From: Gordionus sp. m RMFG-2023
Taxonomy: Eukaryota; Nematomorpha; Gordioida; Chordodea; Parachordodidae
Length of the DNA: 64,000 nucleotides
Assembly: GCF_954871325.1 (NCBI RefSeq)
Contig: NC_088778.1
Span: 19,453,120-19,517,119 of the forward strand
Direction of reading: 5' to 3'
Shown: piece by piece, positions 36,450 through 48,272 of the stretch
Position numbering within the stretch: position 1 is the first letter of the stretch
How the letters are laid out: each line of letters starts with the position of its first letter
Notes under the pieces: model-generated
What the model saw: the letters and a program-made list of their open reading frames with translations, nothing else
The model's database searches: none
What the model was told of the DNA's origin: nothing
Translations under genes and position numbers: made by a program

Positions 36450-38662
36450 CAGAGTTGTTAAACTCTATTTTTAATAATAGCGCGCTACCGCTATCGCTAC
36501 CTATCAAAAAAAGTAGAGCGCAAAATAGTAGCTTTGGCTACTTTTTATTTAAAAATAAATTTGTTTTATTTTTTGCTTATAATGTAATTGCATATATATA
36601 AAAATCAGCATTTATAAATATTTAAATATAGTAGTTGATTATAAAAAAATTTATGTAAATAGACAATAATTTATATAATAAAAATAACTATTTATGGTAA
36701 TATTCATTTTTTTTCATTTTAATAATAAAATCATTTCCATACTATCCCCAAGTCTAGAGCGATGATCAGAAAGTATAAGTTTCGCCTTACTAAATAATCT
36801 CAACACTAACACTTGAGAGCAAGGCAGTTTAATATAAAGGTCTGCATTGGGCGGGTCGGGCCCATCCAATGTTTTAAAAAAAATTTAACCCGCCCGCCCA
36901 GCCCGCCCATAGTTTTCAAAAAAATATATACACGCCCACCCCGCCCATAGTCTAAAATTTTTTACCCGCACGCCCATTATTTATAAAAAAATTTTAACCC
37001 AAGCACGCTTATAAAATTTAATAATGGTCATTCTTTCATTTTTTTAAGCATCTAATAAAAATATTTCAGCATTACACCTCTACAAAAAGTTTATAATTTA
37101 GGAAATTAATATAAGTATAAAAATAATCAATGTAAATTATGGACAATTTATTTGATCAAATTGAATATTTATGAAAAAAATATAAATGTAAAATTAATAT
37201 TATATGTAATTATAATGCAAAAATAATAATGAATCGACATTTCGGGATTCAAATACGTTCTTCTTTGTTCTAAAAATCTTCCAGCAATGCTAAATCCGCG
37301 TTCGGAAGAAGCACTAGAAAAGTTTTATTACATTCCCATAAAAGGAAATTTTTAATAGACAAAAATGTTTATTTATTCTAAGAAAAAAGTTTAATTGTTG
37401 TGTTTATTATATAATATAGTTAGGTAAATGTTCTTCACTTAAGAATGGTACAATAAAAAAAAGAAATATTGTTATAGATCATTTAAACAATTATTTTTTT
37501 AGTTTGTTTTTGAACAAAAATTTTAAATTTCCTTAACCCACTCGCCCATTGTTTAAATTTCTTAACCCGCCCGCCCATAGTTTCAATTTTTTTTAACCCG
37601 CCCGCCCCCCTGCCCCTTCTCGAAAAATTTTTTTACCAGCCATCCGCCCGCCCACTCAGATGGACGGGCAGGCCGAAACCCCGCCCAATGCAGACCTCTA
37701 GTTTAATATAAGATAAATTATCAAAAATACTCATTTGTATTTTTAGATTTAAAAAACACGTCTAGGGGATTTTCTATTATATTAGTATCCTTTATTTCCA
37801 AAAAATTATCAATGGAAGTCGTTTTTATGGTTCTTAGGGCATCTTTGTTTGTTATCTCAATTATTGGTGTCTGACGACAAAAAATTGTTGTACCAGGGAT
37901 AGAGTTTTAATCATCATGGTAGGTGATAGATTATCAATCAATGACGTTGGCTGAACTGTATCAATTATAAAATCGATAGAACTTTATCAGCCAGTTTCTG
38001 AGAAATATTGGCATGTTTAATATTAATAATTAATTTAGCTTGAATTGAATTGTTCTTCTTGAATGTAGTCCCCCCTATATCAAAATTATTAAGGTGTTTT
38101 TCTATATCTTTAAAACTGTCGGTATGAACATTCTTACAAAATAAAAATATTATTAGAATTTAAAAATGACCTTTAAGTTTTTTGGGGATTAAACTAGATT
38201 TACTTCAACATATTTTCTTATAGTTTGAACAAATAAATTTGTAGCACTTTTTGTTTTTACATTTTAAAAATATTTTCAAATTTTTGAAATGGAAAATTTG
38301 TACTATTGTTATCAAAAACATTTTCTCCTAGGGTGCCTTCATTTCATTAATATCATAAATGTCTGACTCACTTACATAGAATTGGATATCCATTTGAGAT
38401 GAAATTTTAAATAATTTACACCAGATGATTTAGGTTTATAAAACAAATTGAAAATATAAATTACAAATATAAATTTCAAAATTAAATATTAAATTATAAA
38501 AATTATAATTAATTAATTATATTTAAATTTTAATGGTCATAGTTACATCCATTATATTTTAAAAAGTAGCTAAGTAGCGCCAAAAAAAAATAAATAATTG
38601 AAAAATAGCCCGCTATTAGCTATAGCTACCAAAAAATATAGCGAGCTACTTTAACAACTCTG
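36450..38662 (-). mobile_element. hAT transposon, CAGAGTTGTTAAA family, with nested hAT
   Basis: The ends are CAGAGTTGTTAAACTC and CTTTAACAACTCTG, with GTAGC/GCTAC-rich subterminal text on both sides. Minus-strand coding remains match the fragment at 22860-23500: a region at about 38000-37750 and the C-terminal SxERLFS block at about 36830-36750. Several frame breaks are present. An 862-bp hAT of another family is inserted at 36838-37699. Apart from that insertion the element is about 1.35 kb, shorter than a full hAT, so the central coding region is largely gone. Confidence 0.75.
36838..37699 (-). mobile_element. Nested hAT, AGGTCTGCATTGGGCGGG ends
   Basis: The left end is AGGTCTGCATTGGGCGGG and the right end is CCGCCCAATGCAGACCTCT, with many CCCGCCCGCCC copies inside each end. 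The minus strand keeps only the transposase C-terminus at about 37335-37215 (ASSERGFSIAGRFLEQRRT), the hAT dimerisation domain. The sequence AGTTTAATATAA occurs directly on both sides (36826-36837 and 37700-37711). The uninterrupted form of this site can be read in the related element near 23300-23350. Confidence 0.8.
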
Positions 38663-38939
38663 AATAAATCTATATTCAAATTATATTTAAAAAAAATTAA
38701 AATGACTAAAAAAGAATAAATAAATTTTTAAAAAACATGGGGCATGGGCAAAAAAATGGCTCGAATTGAAATCCGAGTAATCTAAAATGGTAGCCTCGAA
38801 ATAAAGCGATTTGAGTTGTTTATAACATTTTAAAAGAGGATCCATGACCATTAATTTGAGAATTTTTTTTTTACCTAACACTTTAAAAAAATGGTAGTAT
38901 AAGTAGGGTACCTCTGGACCAAAAAACTATTAAAGGTGT

Positions 38940-39130
38940 ATTACTAATTTTTGATCTATCAGTTGTAATAATCGGATCAATGTTTAGTTAGAGGAAAATT
39001 GGGAGATACAAGTGAAATCCCAATAAGGTGTTTTCCTCTATCAAGGATTGTTTGTGAGCCCATCAGGTCTTTTCCCATCAGATAGGGGTAATTGGACAGG
39101 TTCCAGAAGGTTGGGGTAGTTGGAAAACCC
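38940..39130 (-). mobile_element. Second fragment of the RPDG/WDFTC retroelement
   Basis: The minus strand keeps the block LSDGKRPDGLT followed by YWDFTCIS, as in the fragment at 30273-31165. Nothing else of the element was recognised nearby. The fragment is broken. It starts 157 bp left of the LKB1 exon at 39287-39414. Confidence 0.55.
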
Positions 39131-39286
39131 TAATTTATTAGAGATTATAAGCTTAATAGCTTTATGTCGACTGAATCATGGTTAAATTTATTTTTCCTAA
39201 AACCTTTTTTGTTTAAAATCTGTATTATTTTCTTTAATCATTTTAATTGGCCTAAATATAATTATTTAAACAATCTTATATTTTAC

Positions 39287-39414
39287 CTATTAAGAGATTT
39301 TGAAGATCAACATCAATTCCGTGTGGTATTATAAAATTTCCTTTGGCTATATTTTCAAACAATTTGTATATATTTTCACCTTTGAATGGATACAATCCCG
39401 TCGTCAAGTTAAAC
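39287..39414 (-). CDS. STK11: LKB1/STK11 128-nt exon (kinase C-lobe)
   Basis: The exon follows acceptor ATATTTAG| and ends at donor ATAG|GTAAAAT. Joined to the CT left by the previous exon, its first G completes a Leu codon. It reads [17 protein letters not shown], then [15 protein letters not shown] and DVDLQNLLI, against human [32 protein letters not shown] and LSDLLK. The length of 128 nt and the phases equal those I recall for human STK11 exon 6 (c.735-862). It covers kinase subdomain X and the start of XI. It is separated from the preceding exon by 15.8 kb and is intact. Confidence 0.96.
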
Positions 39415-39524
39415 CTAAATATTAAATTTTGAAAAGTAATCATATACTATATATTTAAAAGATTATAATTTAGTTTCGGGGCCACAAGCCATACTAACAT
39501 TTATTTATGATCAAAAATTACTGG

Positions 39525-39780
39525 AAATTTACCCAAATAGAAATATATCTTTAATTCTACTAACAATACCAATAACCCGGGAAGTACTGAAAGAAGATTT
39601 TCAATGTTAAAACTGATAAAAAACCATTTAAGGACAAACATGACAGTTGATTACCTGGGCTTTCATTATCAATTGAATCTGCAATGGAGTATGCTTTAAA
39701 TTTAGAAGAAATGGTCCACGACTTTATCAAAAAAATATTAGGTAATCAACATATAAATATAGCACAATGTAGGTTATTTT
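39525..39780 (+). mobile_element. hAT C-terminal fragment
   Basis: The plus strand encodes PGSTERRFSMLKLIKNHLRT, the hAT dimerisation motif (SxERxFS), preceded in another frame by LLTIPIT. A one-base shift separates the two parts. No terminal repeats were found, and it differs from the other hAT C-termini in the window. It lies 110 bp from the LKB1 exon, on the opposite strand. Confidence 0.6.
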
Positions 39781-40828
39781 TATGTTATATTTACATATTA
39801 CATTTTAATAAAATATGAATATTTTTTTATAGTTTGTAAGAGGCGACAAATAAATTCTTGCCCAATGGTTGTAAAGAGCCCAGGAACAACAACGCCGTTA
39901 ACTATTTGCTTTGGATGCTTAAACACCTACCTATGAAAAATAAGATTCAATTTTGAACCCAATTTTTCGAATATTAGCTAGTACCCTATTTTTAAAAAAA
40001 TTAGCATCAATTTAAAAAATGAATTTATTAAGATTTTAGAAATTCAAATTATAATGTTAATATGTTAAATGACTTTCCCATGGCGTCATAGATCATTATA
40101 TAAAGATTATTATTTAATATTTACTTGTTGTAAATGAATATAGGAACTGGCAAAACCCTATTGTGATAAACATGCCAAAAAGGAAAAGGCATATTGCAAA
40201 AATGATGTTAAGAAGTAATTAAAGCTGACTCAAAAAAGAGTAATATTACTGATAAAATTTTTCATAAAAAAAAATAAGTGAAAAGAGTGAATATCTATCA
40301 CGTGTCTTACACAGGGTTGCCGTCAAAATTTTCAAATTGCGGGAGAAATTTGGTATTTTCGGGGGAAATATGAAAATTGCGTTAGAAATAAAAAATTTGC
40401 TAAAAAATCTCGGCCTTTAGCGGCCGGGATTTTGAATTGACTTAATTATCAGCCTATTATTTTTTATAATTAGTTTATATAAATACAAATTCGGTAACTA
40501 TTTTTCAAAATAGAATAACATCTTGATTTATTAAAATATATTAATTTATAAAAAATAACCAACGATCCTTTTTAAATATAAAAGAATGTAAACAAGATAA
40601 AATTTTATAAAAAAAACAAACGATTTTAATTTTACAATGTAAAAAATATATTTTATACGAATGTCCCGCAAACATCCGCAATTGGAAATCTATCTTGTGT
40701 GCGTGTATAACATTATAGGGATAGGCGCTTAATTATCACGTATCGCGTTTAAATACATAATAAGGTAATATTGTACTCATTTCAATGATAATTATTTTAT
40801 TTATTATTGTTCATTCACATTATTATAA

Positions 40829-41720
40829 TTGGTGCAGGAGTGTATCTACATCCATTGCAAAACAAAAATACTCTCCAAAATAAGAAATAATACAGATGTA
40901 ACTACAGTTGCGGCAATTGTAATCACTTATCTTGTAGTACAAACAGAACTACTTATCATTACAATGTGGGTAGAATCTTTCTCCATAATATTCAACGACT
41001 CCAAGATAAATGAAAACTTTACTTGTAGTACAAAAATGAGCAAGGATATCATCAAAGTTTTAGAACCTGAATTCAGGAGGAATTCTTGACGATTTGAAAG
41101 ATGGGCATACATATGCAAATCTAACAGATCGCTATTTCAACAAAATTAAGGACGTTTCAAGAAAACTATTAAATTTTTTCTCCTCAAATAGTAAAAAATC
41201 CAAAGACATAGCTAACCATATAATGGAAAATATAGCAGATTCGGGATTATCAATAAATTGCATGTGAGCTTTCTGATCTGATAATGCCTTAGGTGAATTT
41301 GGTAAAAACAGAGTGTATTTACAGAATTGAGTCAGCACAATGTTGGTTGCGATATGTTCCTAATAGCCGCCATCGATAGAATTTTAAAATTTTATAAACC
41401 TTTAAAAAAATATCTCTTAAATAAAAATTATAAAAGCTGTCCTAACATTTTGAAATTTTTTTTCAATAATGAATGGCAGGGATATATTTAGGTATGATTT
41501 CACATGTAGGAAATCTACTACATGCTGTTAATGTGCACTTGCAATCATAAGAATCTTAACAAAGATTCACAAAATTATGCTGCAGATGTGTTCATTTTTA
41601 CTAAAAATTGACAATAAATTTTATGGCGCCATTGCTAAAACTATATTGAAATGTTCAAATATTTTAAAAATACCGATATACATTGATGTCTTGTTTGAGG
41701 ATATTGTAAGGCTCTCTATT
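40829..41720 (+). pseudogene. hAT transposase, left (plus) copy
   Basis: The frame opens at about 40829 (MVQECIYIHCKTKILSK) and runs with breaks through regions equivalent to the right-hand copy, including AAIDRILKFYKPLKKYLLN near 41372-41430. Nonsense codons and frame changes are frequent after 41090. The catalytic region is incomplete relative to the other copy, missing about 240 bp present there around the position equivalent to 41340, and it stops short of the dimerisation domain. Confidence 0.75.
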
Positions 41721-41820
41721 TTTGATTTACAATGAAAATATGTTTATTTTATGCGAATGTATAAATAAGATTTTATAAAATATTAAAAAAATATGGAAAA
41801 TTAAATAGTTATATATAATG

Positions 41821-43450
41821 TTAATTATATTTTATTTGAGATTTAAATAATGGAACTAAACGTTTACCGTCGTTATTGAGATATTTATAAAATTCCTGGG
41901 ATGACATATTATAAATATTTTTAACCATTAGCTCGGCTTCTAATGTTGTTAAAGCAATCCGATTTCTCTCCTTTTTCCAGGCAGTCCTCATCAGGCTAAA
42001 AATGCGCTCGGATGAGGCATTAGAATGAGGTAAGGAGAAGACATAATTGCATATTTTTTCCAAGCATGGGGATTTATTGTTATTACGAAAAATTTTTATT
42101 CATTTCTCCTCTGCTTTTAGACCATCTAACTTTAAGTATTATCGCGAATCATTAAAAATAGAGAAAATTACATTCTCCTCCAACAAGACATCAATGTTTT
42201 TCGATATTTTTAATATATTTATTAAATTACATAAACCATCAATTGACGGTTTCTGTTCCAAGGTCATATACCTTTGTAAATAGTTATTAAAATCATATTT
42301 TGATTGTAAATATTCTAAAATTGTCTTAATAAAAATATCTGCTTCATTTAAAAATGTATATTAATTAGAGTATTATTTGAAAATTTTAATATAATATTTT
42401 TAGCAATAGCGCCATAAAATTTATTATCAATTTTTAACTGTAGAGATGAACAGAGCTGTAGCATGATTTTGTGAATCTTTATTAATAAAGTTCTGATTGC
42501 AACTGAATATTAACTGCATGAAGTAGATTTCCTACATGTGAAACTAACCCCAAATATGCTTCTGCCCTTTCATACTTGAAAAAATTTTTCAAAATTTTAG
42601 GACAGCTTTTAAAATCTATATTTAAAAAGTATTTTTTTAAGGGTTTGTAAAATTTTAAAATTCTATCGATGGCAGGTATTAATGATAACCACCTGATAGG
42701 TACATATCGCAACAACTCACACCATTCCAAGTCAGACCACTCCACCAACTCTTTTAATTCATTAAAACATTTCATCATAATTATTTTAACATCCACAGAT
42801 ACTACATTAATTGCTTCTTGCAAGAAATGTAGTAAATGGCATATACAGCCAATTGGTATTAATTCATTATTGTGCTGCCTCAATTCGGTAAATACACTTT
42901 GGTTTTTGCCAAAATTTACAGAGGCATTATAAGCGCAGAAAGCTGACATGCAATTCATTGATAACCCTAAATCAGCTATATTTACATTATGTGGTTAGCT
43001 ACATCGTTGGATTTTTCACTATCCGAGGAAAAAAAATTTAACAGTTTTATTGAAATGTTCTTATCCTTGTTGAAATAGCGAAGGATCAAGGGAAATGTTT
43101 TAATATTTCCCTTATTAGATGCATCTGTTAGAATTGCATAAGGATGCCCATCTTTCAAATCGTCTAGAATTGACCTCTAGGATTCAGGTACTAAAACACT
43201 TGTGATAGCTTTGCTTATTTATGTTCTACCACAAGTAAGGTTTTCACTTATATTAGAGTCGTTAAATATCAAGATTCGACCCATATTGTGATGATATAGC
43301 TCTGTGAATGTTGAACTACATGATAGGTGTATACGATTTCAGCAACTGTAGTCGCATCTGTGTTATTTATTATTTTTGGAGAATATTTTTGTATTGCAAT
43401 CGATGTTGATATACTCTCCTGTACTGATTTATATGAATGAAATGATGTTG
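41821..43450 (-). pseudogene. hAT transposase, right (minus) copy with dimerisation domain
   Basis: Read from 43450 leftward, the best-kept parts are 42958-42482 (158 codons open: ...ELVEWSDLEWCELLRYVPIRW, then LSLIPAIDRILKFY) and 42063-41821 (80 codons), which carries SNASSERIFSLMRTAWKKER, the hAT dimerisation motif, and ends with a stop at 41821. RW within PIRW is the conserved hAT catalytic-region motif. Frame breaks lie between these parts, so no full-length protein is possible. The N-terminal half before 42958 is more degraded. Confidence 0.8.
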
Positions 43451-43753
43451 ATTCATTATTGGATAAAAATAAAACAGGATAAGAAATTTACAAACTAGAC
43501 CTGTTTTTCGAATAAATATTTAAAATTTATTTTTAAAATATAAAAATAATCAATTACTGTCACTCAAAATTATTATTTATATATTAAAAACGTTAAAATA
43601 CTAAAAAAAATGCGGGAGAAATTAAAAAATTGTAGTAAATTTTTGCGGGAGATTTTCAATTGCTATAGTTTTGAGGGAGAGAGATGTCTGCGTGTAAACT
43701 AAAAAATTGCGGGAGTCTCCCGCTAATGGGGGGATGGCAACCCTGGTCATACA

Positions 43754-44319
43754 AGTTATTTAATTAGGTATAAAAGAATTTCCTTTTAGAGATGCTAACG
43801 AAAAATAGATAGCATCAATAAATAAAAATTTGTAATATTTCAAGATAAGGAGTAATTTTTTTATATAACTATGTTCCCCCTTCGAATGGCCATTATTAGT
43901 TCTTAACACGAATCAATTATACAAGAAACGGTGGTTCTCCAGTTTAGTAAAGGATAAACTGGGTTATTCCATGTCTATCAACCAAAAAAAAGAGGATTTT
44001 GGACGAACAACTCTAAAATTAACGAAACTTGACATGATAGTTATCAAGTTGTATATTTTAGTAAAATCAAACTTTCAGAGCGCTACCACTCACATCAAAA
44101 GATATATGTCTTCAAAGTCACCCAATGCGTGATTTCATTAAATTTATTTTTTTTAAATACTTAAGATAGAGTAATTACGTTAATTAATATCATTTGTATA
44201 ATAAATATTACAATTACGAAAAAAAAATTATAATAACAAAAGGACAATATTGAGGCATAATAAACAAATAAAAGCGAAAGCCGCAGAAATTATTCAAAAC
44301 CTCCTTCATCTAATCATCA
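43754..44319. other. Intronic DNA with an interspersed repeat copy
   Basis: Positions about 44020-44170 (TAAAATCAAACTTTCAGAGCG, GATATATGTCTTCAAAGTCA, CCCAATGCGTGATTTCATT) match, inverted, 51270-51400. It is a dispersed repeat of unknown class. No gene was seen. Confidence 0.5.
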
Positions 44320-44530
44320 GGAGAGATCGAATTACTAAAACAAACATAATTAGCCTTAAAAATGGCTATTGCGATCCTCTGCCTTAAGTAAAAACCTTCG
44401 CGAGGCTCCCCAGAATTTTTTCTGATTAGGCGGCCAACGTCTTTAAAAAAGTTTTTAGCCAAATCACCATATGTAGTTAAGGTGGAGCAAATGATGGGTA
44501 TGAATACATTTTATAGCCCTATTCTACATA
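44320..44530 (-). mobile_element. Third fragment of the RPDG/WDFTC retroelement (extreme C-terminus)
   Basis: The minus strand reads FIPIICSTLTTYGDLAKNFF, followed by GRLIRKN, GEPREGFYLRQRIA and AIFKANYVC. This is the conserved last block of the same retroelement class as 30273-31165 (pattern F.P...T.G..A..F, then FL.QR.S.A). Only about 70 residues are represented. Confidence 0.5.
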
Positions 44531-44711
44531 GGAAAATATCAAAAAAAATTAAGAAATTTCAAGTGTTTCCTTATTTCCGGTGAAAATAAAATATTAACAT
44601 TGTTGAGAAGAGATTTTTTTTGGAAGTTGATATTCGATAGAAATGTTTATTACCTTTATATTTACTGTTTAATCAAAAATTTCGATAGACATTTTTTTTT
44701 TATAAATAAAT

Positions 44712-44770
44712 CGCAGTGGTGGTCTAGTGGGTTATGATGTATGCTTGCAGGTTCAATAGGAACCGTAAAA
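44712..44770 (+). repeat. tRNA-like head (A-box and B-box) before the RTE-like LINE
   Basis: TGGTGGTCTAGTGGGTTATG resembles the A-box/D-arm of tRNA-Pro-type genes, and GCAGGTTCAATAGGAACC 20 bp on resembles a B-box/T-arm. The anticodon arm is mostly missing. This could be a SINE head, or a Pol III-like internal promoter at the 5' end of the LINE that starts about 120 bp downstream. Confidence 0.35.
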
Positions 44771-44984
44771 ATTTTCAGGTTTTTCTTCGATGACTGATGT
44801 GTAAAGACATATGGGTCATCGACAGGCTTGGACAGCCGGGTGCTAAGGATATTTGTCCAATAAACAAATAAAGGATACAAACGTAATATGAATATGAAAG
44901 CTAGGGCGTTCCCTTCAAGCGACGCGCAAGGTGTAGACCTCCATCCTGTGGAAAAGTAAAATAAAGGTCAAAGCAAAGAAAACA

Positions 44985-45700
44985 AAGTTAGCAAATTTGA
45001 ATATTGGTACACTTAAAGGTAAGACGAGAGAATTGGGATCAATGTTGAACAAGAAAAAAGTTGATATAGTGTGCATACAAGAGACGAAATGGAAAGGTGA
45101 GAAGACTCTAATGATTGGAATGAGTATAAATTGTACTATAATGGAATTGTTAGTAAGGAACGGTGTCGGCATCATCCTGAGTCAAGATCTAACCTCCTCA
45201 GTGGTAGAAGTTAACAGGATCTCTGATAGACTAATGTAAATAAAACTGCATTGATCAATCAATACTACACATTCTTTCAGTATGTGCTCCTCAAATGGGT
45301 TGCAAAGAAGAAGAGAAAGATGACTTTAGAGCTATCCTTGATGAATCTGTAATGGAAATTCCAAAGGATGACCTAGTCATAATAAGTGGAGATTTAAATG
45401 CGCATGTGGGAAAAGCAAGAGACAGCTACAAAAGGTATCATGGTGGTTTTGGATATGGAGAAAGAAATGATCAAGGAGAGCGTGTACTGAAATTTGCGCA
45501 AGCCTTCGACCTTGACTTAACCAACACCCACTATAAGAAAAAGGACAGTCATTTATAACATATGAAAGTGGTACAAGGAAAACCCAGATAGATTACATAC
45601 TTATCTCTCGCAGAAGATTAAAAGATGTAATAGACTGCAAAGTCATCCCAGGAGAAGATATCGCCGCACAACACAAGCTACTAGTCATGGATTTACTCAT
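44985..45700 (+). pseudogene. LINE AP-endonuclease domain
   Basis: Frames at 44997-45239, 45295-45558 and onward to about 45700 together cover the endonuclease. Asn in LNIGT, Glu in QETKW, Asp and Asn in GDLNAH, and Asp in QIDYIL correspond to the catalytic positions of APE-type nucleases. A stop at 45237 and frame changes near 45240-45295 and 45558 interrupt it. In RTE elements this domain nicks target DNA to prime reverse transcription. Confidence 0.8.
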
Positions 45701-47603
45701 CTCAAATAAATCCACTCTAAACAAGATAAAACTGGAACCATGCATCAAATGGGGCAAATTAAAAACAATGACAGATGCCTTGGCAATCAATGCAAACATT
45801 GAAACAATAGATTCCTCACAAGTCAGTGAAAAAATGTGGACAGACCTTTCATCCAGATTAATAGACACTGCCAAATCGACACTAGGCTTGACAAGGGGAG
45901 GCAACAAATCATACAAAGAACTAATGAAGAGGTACAAACCACTATACAGGATAAAAAACCCTATATAAAATATGGTACAAATCCAAAAACCCAGATGATA
46001 AGACAAAATACAAAAAATCCAAGAGAATAGCTATAAAGGCGGTGGCTAGGGCCAAAGCAATGGTATAAGATGACATGTACGAAGAACAACATACTAAGAG
46101 GGGCAAAATAAAATATACAGATTAGCCAAACAGCGGGAAAAGAATTCTAGGGATATAAACGGAGCCCGAAAGTAATCAAAAAAAAGATGGGAAATTGATA
46201 ATAAAGGAAAAAAATAATAATGAATAGATGGAAAGAATATTTTCATGAGCTTCTCAACTTTGATCTTCACATACTAGATCTAGACACTCCCCATGTCAAA
46301 ACCTTATACAACCAATAACAGAACAAGAAATAATCACATGCTTCAAGCATATGAAAACAACAAAGCTAGGGGGATCCTGATGATATTTTAATAGAAAGCC
46401 TTAAAACATTAGGAGATGATGTTACATCTCCGCACAAATCTGTACAATAAAATACTGGGAACAAAGAGATTCCTCAAAAATGGAAGCAGAGCTATCTAGT
46501 TCCTATCTTCAAAAATAAAGGGGATCCACACAGACAATTGTCAAAATTACAGGGGCATAAAACTAATGTCACATAGAGAACTGCACGGGCTGTCCGTAGC
46601 CCGGGCTCGGGTCGGGTTCGGACATTAAAAAAAAATTTCTCGGGCTCGGGTCGGGTTGTAAAAGCTGTCCGACCCCCGACCCGAAAATAAATAATAATAT
46701 TAATATCTTAAATAGTCAGTATAATTTATAATATTAATTATAAAATCATATTATTTAATATTTATCACATTTTAGGATTAAAATGTCAATCATATTAACA
46801 TGTCATGTCATTATTAATTATTATTTTATAAACCTAACAACCGGATACCAAACTATTTTATCACTAAATTGTGTGTTTCCCGTGAATTACAAGATAAGAC
46901 ATATTTTATGTACTAAAGATAAGTTTTATTCATTATTTATTATTTATCCAGCCTATACATTGTCTTTTTTAACATTTGTTTTAAAAAATTTCCATATAAA
47001 ATTTAAGATTGGGATTTGATTCAGGGGAACTTATTTCTATAATTTAAATTTCACTACCATAAATGTTAATCATCCTAGAAATTAAAAAATATTATATAAA
47101 ATTGGTAATGATATTCTAAGTTACATTTATATATAAAATATAATCTTTACTTATTTCGTTTTGGTATTATTATTTTTTTATTTATCTACCTTAATATGAG
47201 TTGTAAATTTTCCAGCTAATTTTGGTTGTCAATATTTTAAAATATAGCAAAAAAAAATTAGGAAATTAATACAAGATTCTCAAAGAAAATAAGATGTATA
47301 CTGTGAGATGTAAAATTTAAAACATGAATATTAAAAAGAATCTGTATCTGTATCTTTTGTCAAGAAAATGAAAAAGATACAAGATTCTTTTCAGAATTAA
47401 GGATCTTAGATACAGATATTAGTATCTTATTAAAAATGTCAAAATATACTGAGTACAAGATATAAAGGGATCTTGTATCATGTATCTTAGATACAAGAAT
47501 TCGCAGTACTGCCCAACTCTGTTTATTTCAATCTAATTGATTAAAGTCATTTTAAATATTTTTTTTAGATTTTAGACACAGCCATATTAAAAAAATTATC
47601 TCA

Positions 47604-47800
47604 ATGGATGCAAAATTAAAAAGAATTGGTGAAAAGATTAAGACAAAAGAGTATGAAGTAAGGGAGAATCTTAATGGAAAATCCGATGTATGGAAGAAAT
47701 TTTCATTTATATATGATGAAAATTAAGAAAAGCTTAATTATGTCATTTGTATTATATGAAATTTATTTATGTATATAATTCAATAACAGGTTAGATATCA
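47604..47800 (+). pseudogene. BED zinc finger remnant of the hAT at 46574
   Basis: From ATG 47604 the frame reads MDAKLKRIGEKIKTKEYE, then SDVWKKFSFIYDEN, then a stop, then KLNYVICII. A shifted frame supplies the end of the finger (YNSIT), and after an apparent intron with acceptor AAATTATTTTAG at about 47829 it continues GTNQLKRHKC. The Cys pair and His...Cys spacing fit a BED finger. A stop codon and a 2-bp change break it. Confidence 0.6.
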
Positions 47801-47829
47801 TAAAATATGATCTTATTAAATTATTTTAG

Positions 47830-48272
47830 GCACAAATCAACTTAAAAGACATAAATGTGTATATACAAATACAAGTACAACAGCAGAGAGTAAAAAGACA
47901 CAATTAACAATTGATAGTCTTTTTGGTACTGATCCGAAAAAACTCAAAAGTTGTACAAAATTGAAAAAAGAGTGCACAAAGGTGCTTACTATGTTTTGTG
48001 GACATGATTTGAGATCATTTGATACAATTCATGGGGAAGGCTTTGTTGATTGTTGCCAATATTTTGCCAAAAGTATCTTAGCTCTTAAATTCCTGGCTAT
48101 CCCTGCTTTGTCGGCTAGCAGTGAAAGGGCGTTTTCAGCTGCTGGTAGGGCCTTTGAGGAGAGAAGGACTCGTTTAAAGCCAGATAAACTGGACGCCTCT
48201 TTATTTATATATCATAATTATTCACTTTGTGATAATTTTGATAATGATATTGATGAGGTCAATATAATATAA
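47830..48272 (+). CDS. hAT C-terminal ORF (dimerisation domain), core-deleted
   Basis: The frame is open from about 47830 to the TAA at 48270-48272. It begins with the last part of a BED finger (GTNQLKRHKC), passes a Thr/Lys-rich linker and, from ATG 47961, encodes the hAT dimerisation domain, including PALSASSERAFSAAGRAF, EERRTRLKPDKL and LFIYHNY. The DDE catalytic region that normally lies between finger and dimerisation domain is absent. The C-terminal half is undamaged, unlike other hAT remains in the window. It belongs to the hAT at 46574-48675. Confidence 0.75.

Larger units (their letters stand above)
40312..43745. mobile_element. Palindromic compound hAT: two opposed transposase copies in one insertion
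   Basis: The ends are CAGGGTTGCCGTC and GATGGCAACCCTG, flanked by near-identical 8-mers GTCTTACA (40304-40311) and GTCATACA (43746-43753), so the whole 3434 bp behaves as one insertion. Inside, a plus-strand transposase copy (about 40830-41720) faces a minus-strand copy of the same gene (about 43450-41821). The left copy lacks the C-terminus. Shared blocks include AIDRILKFYKPLKKY in both arms. Subterminal GCGGGAGA/TCTCCCGC motifs occur at both ends. Both gene copies contain several stops. Confidence 0.85.
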
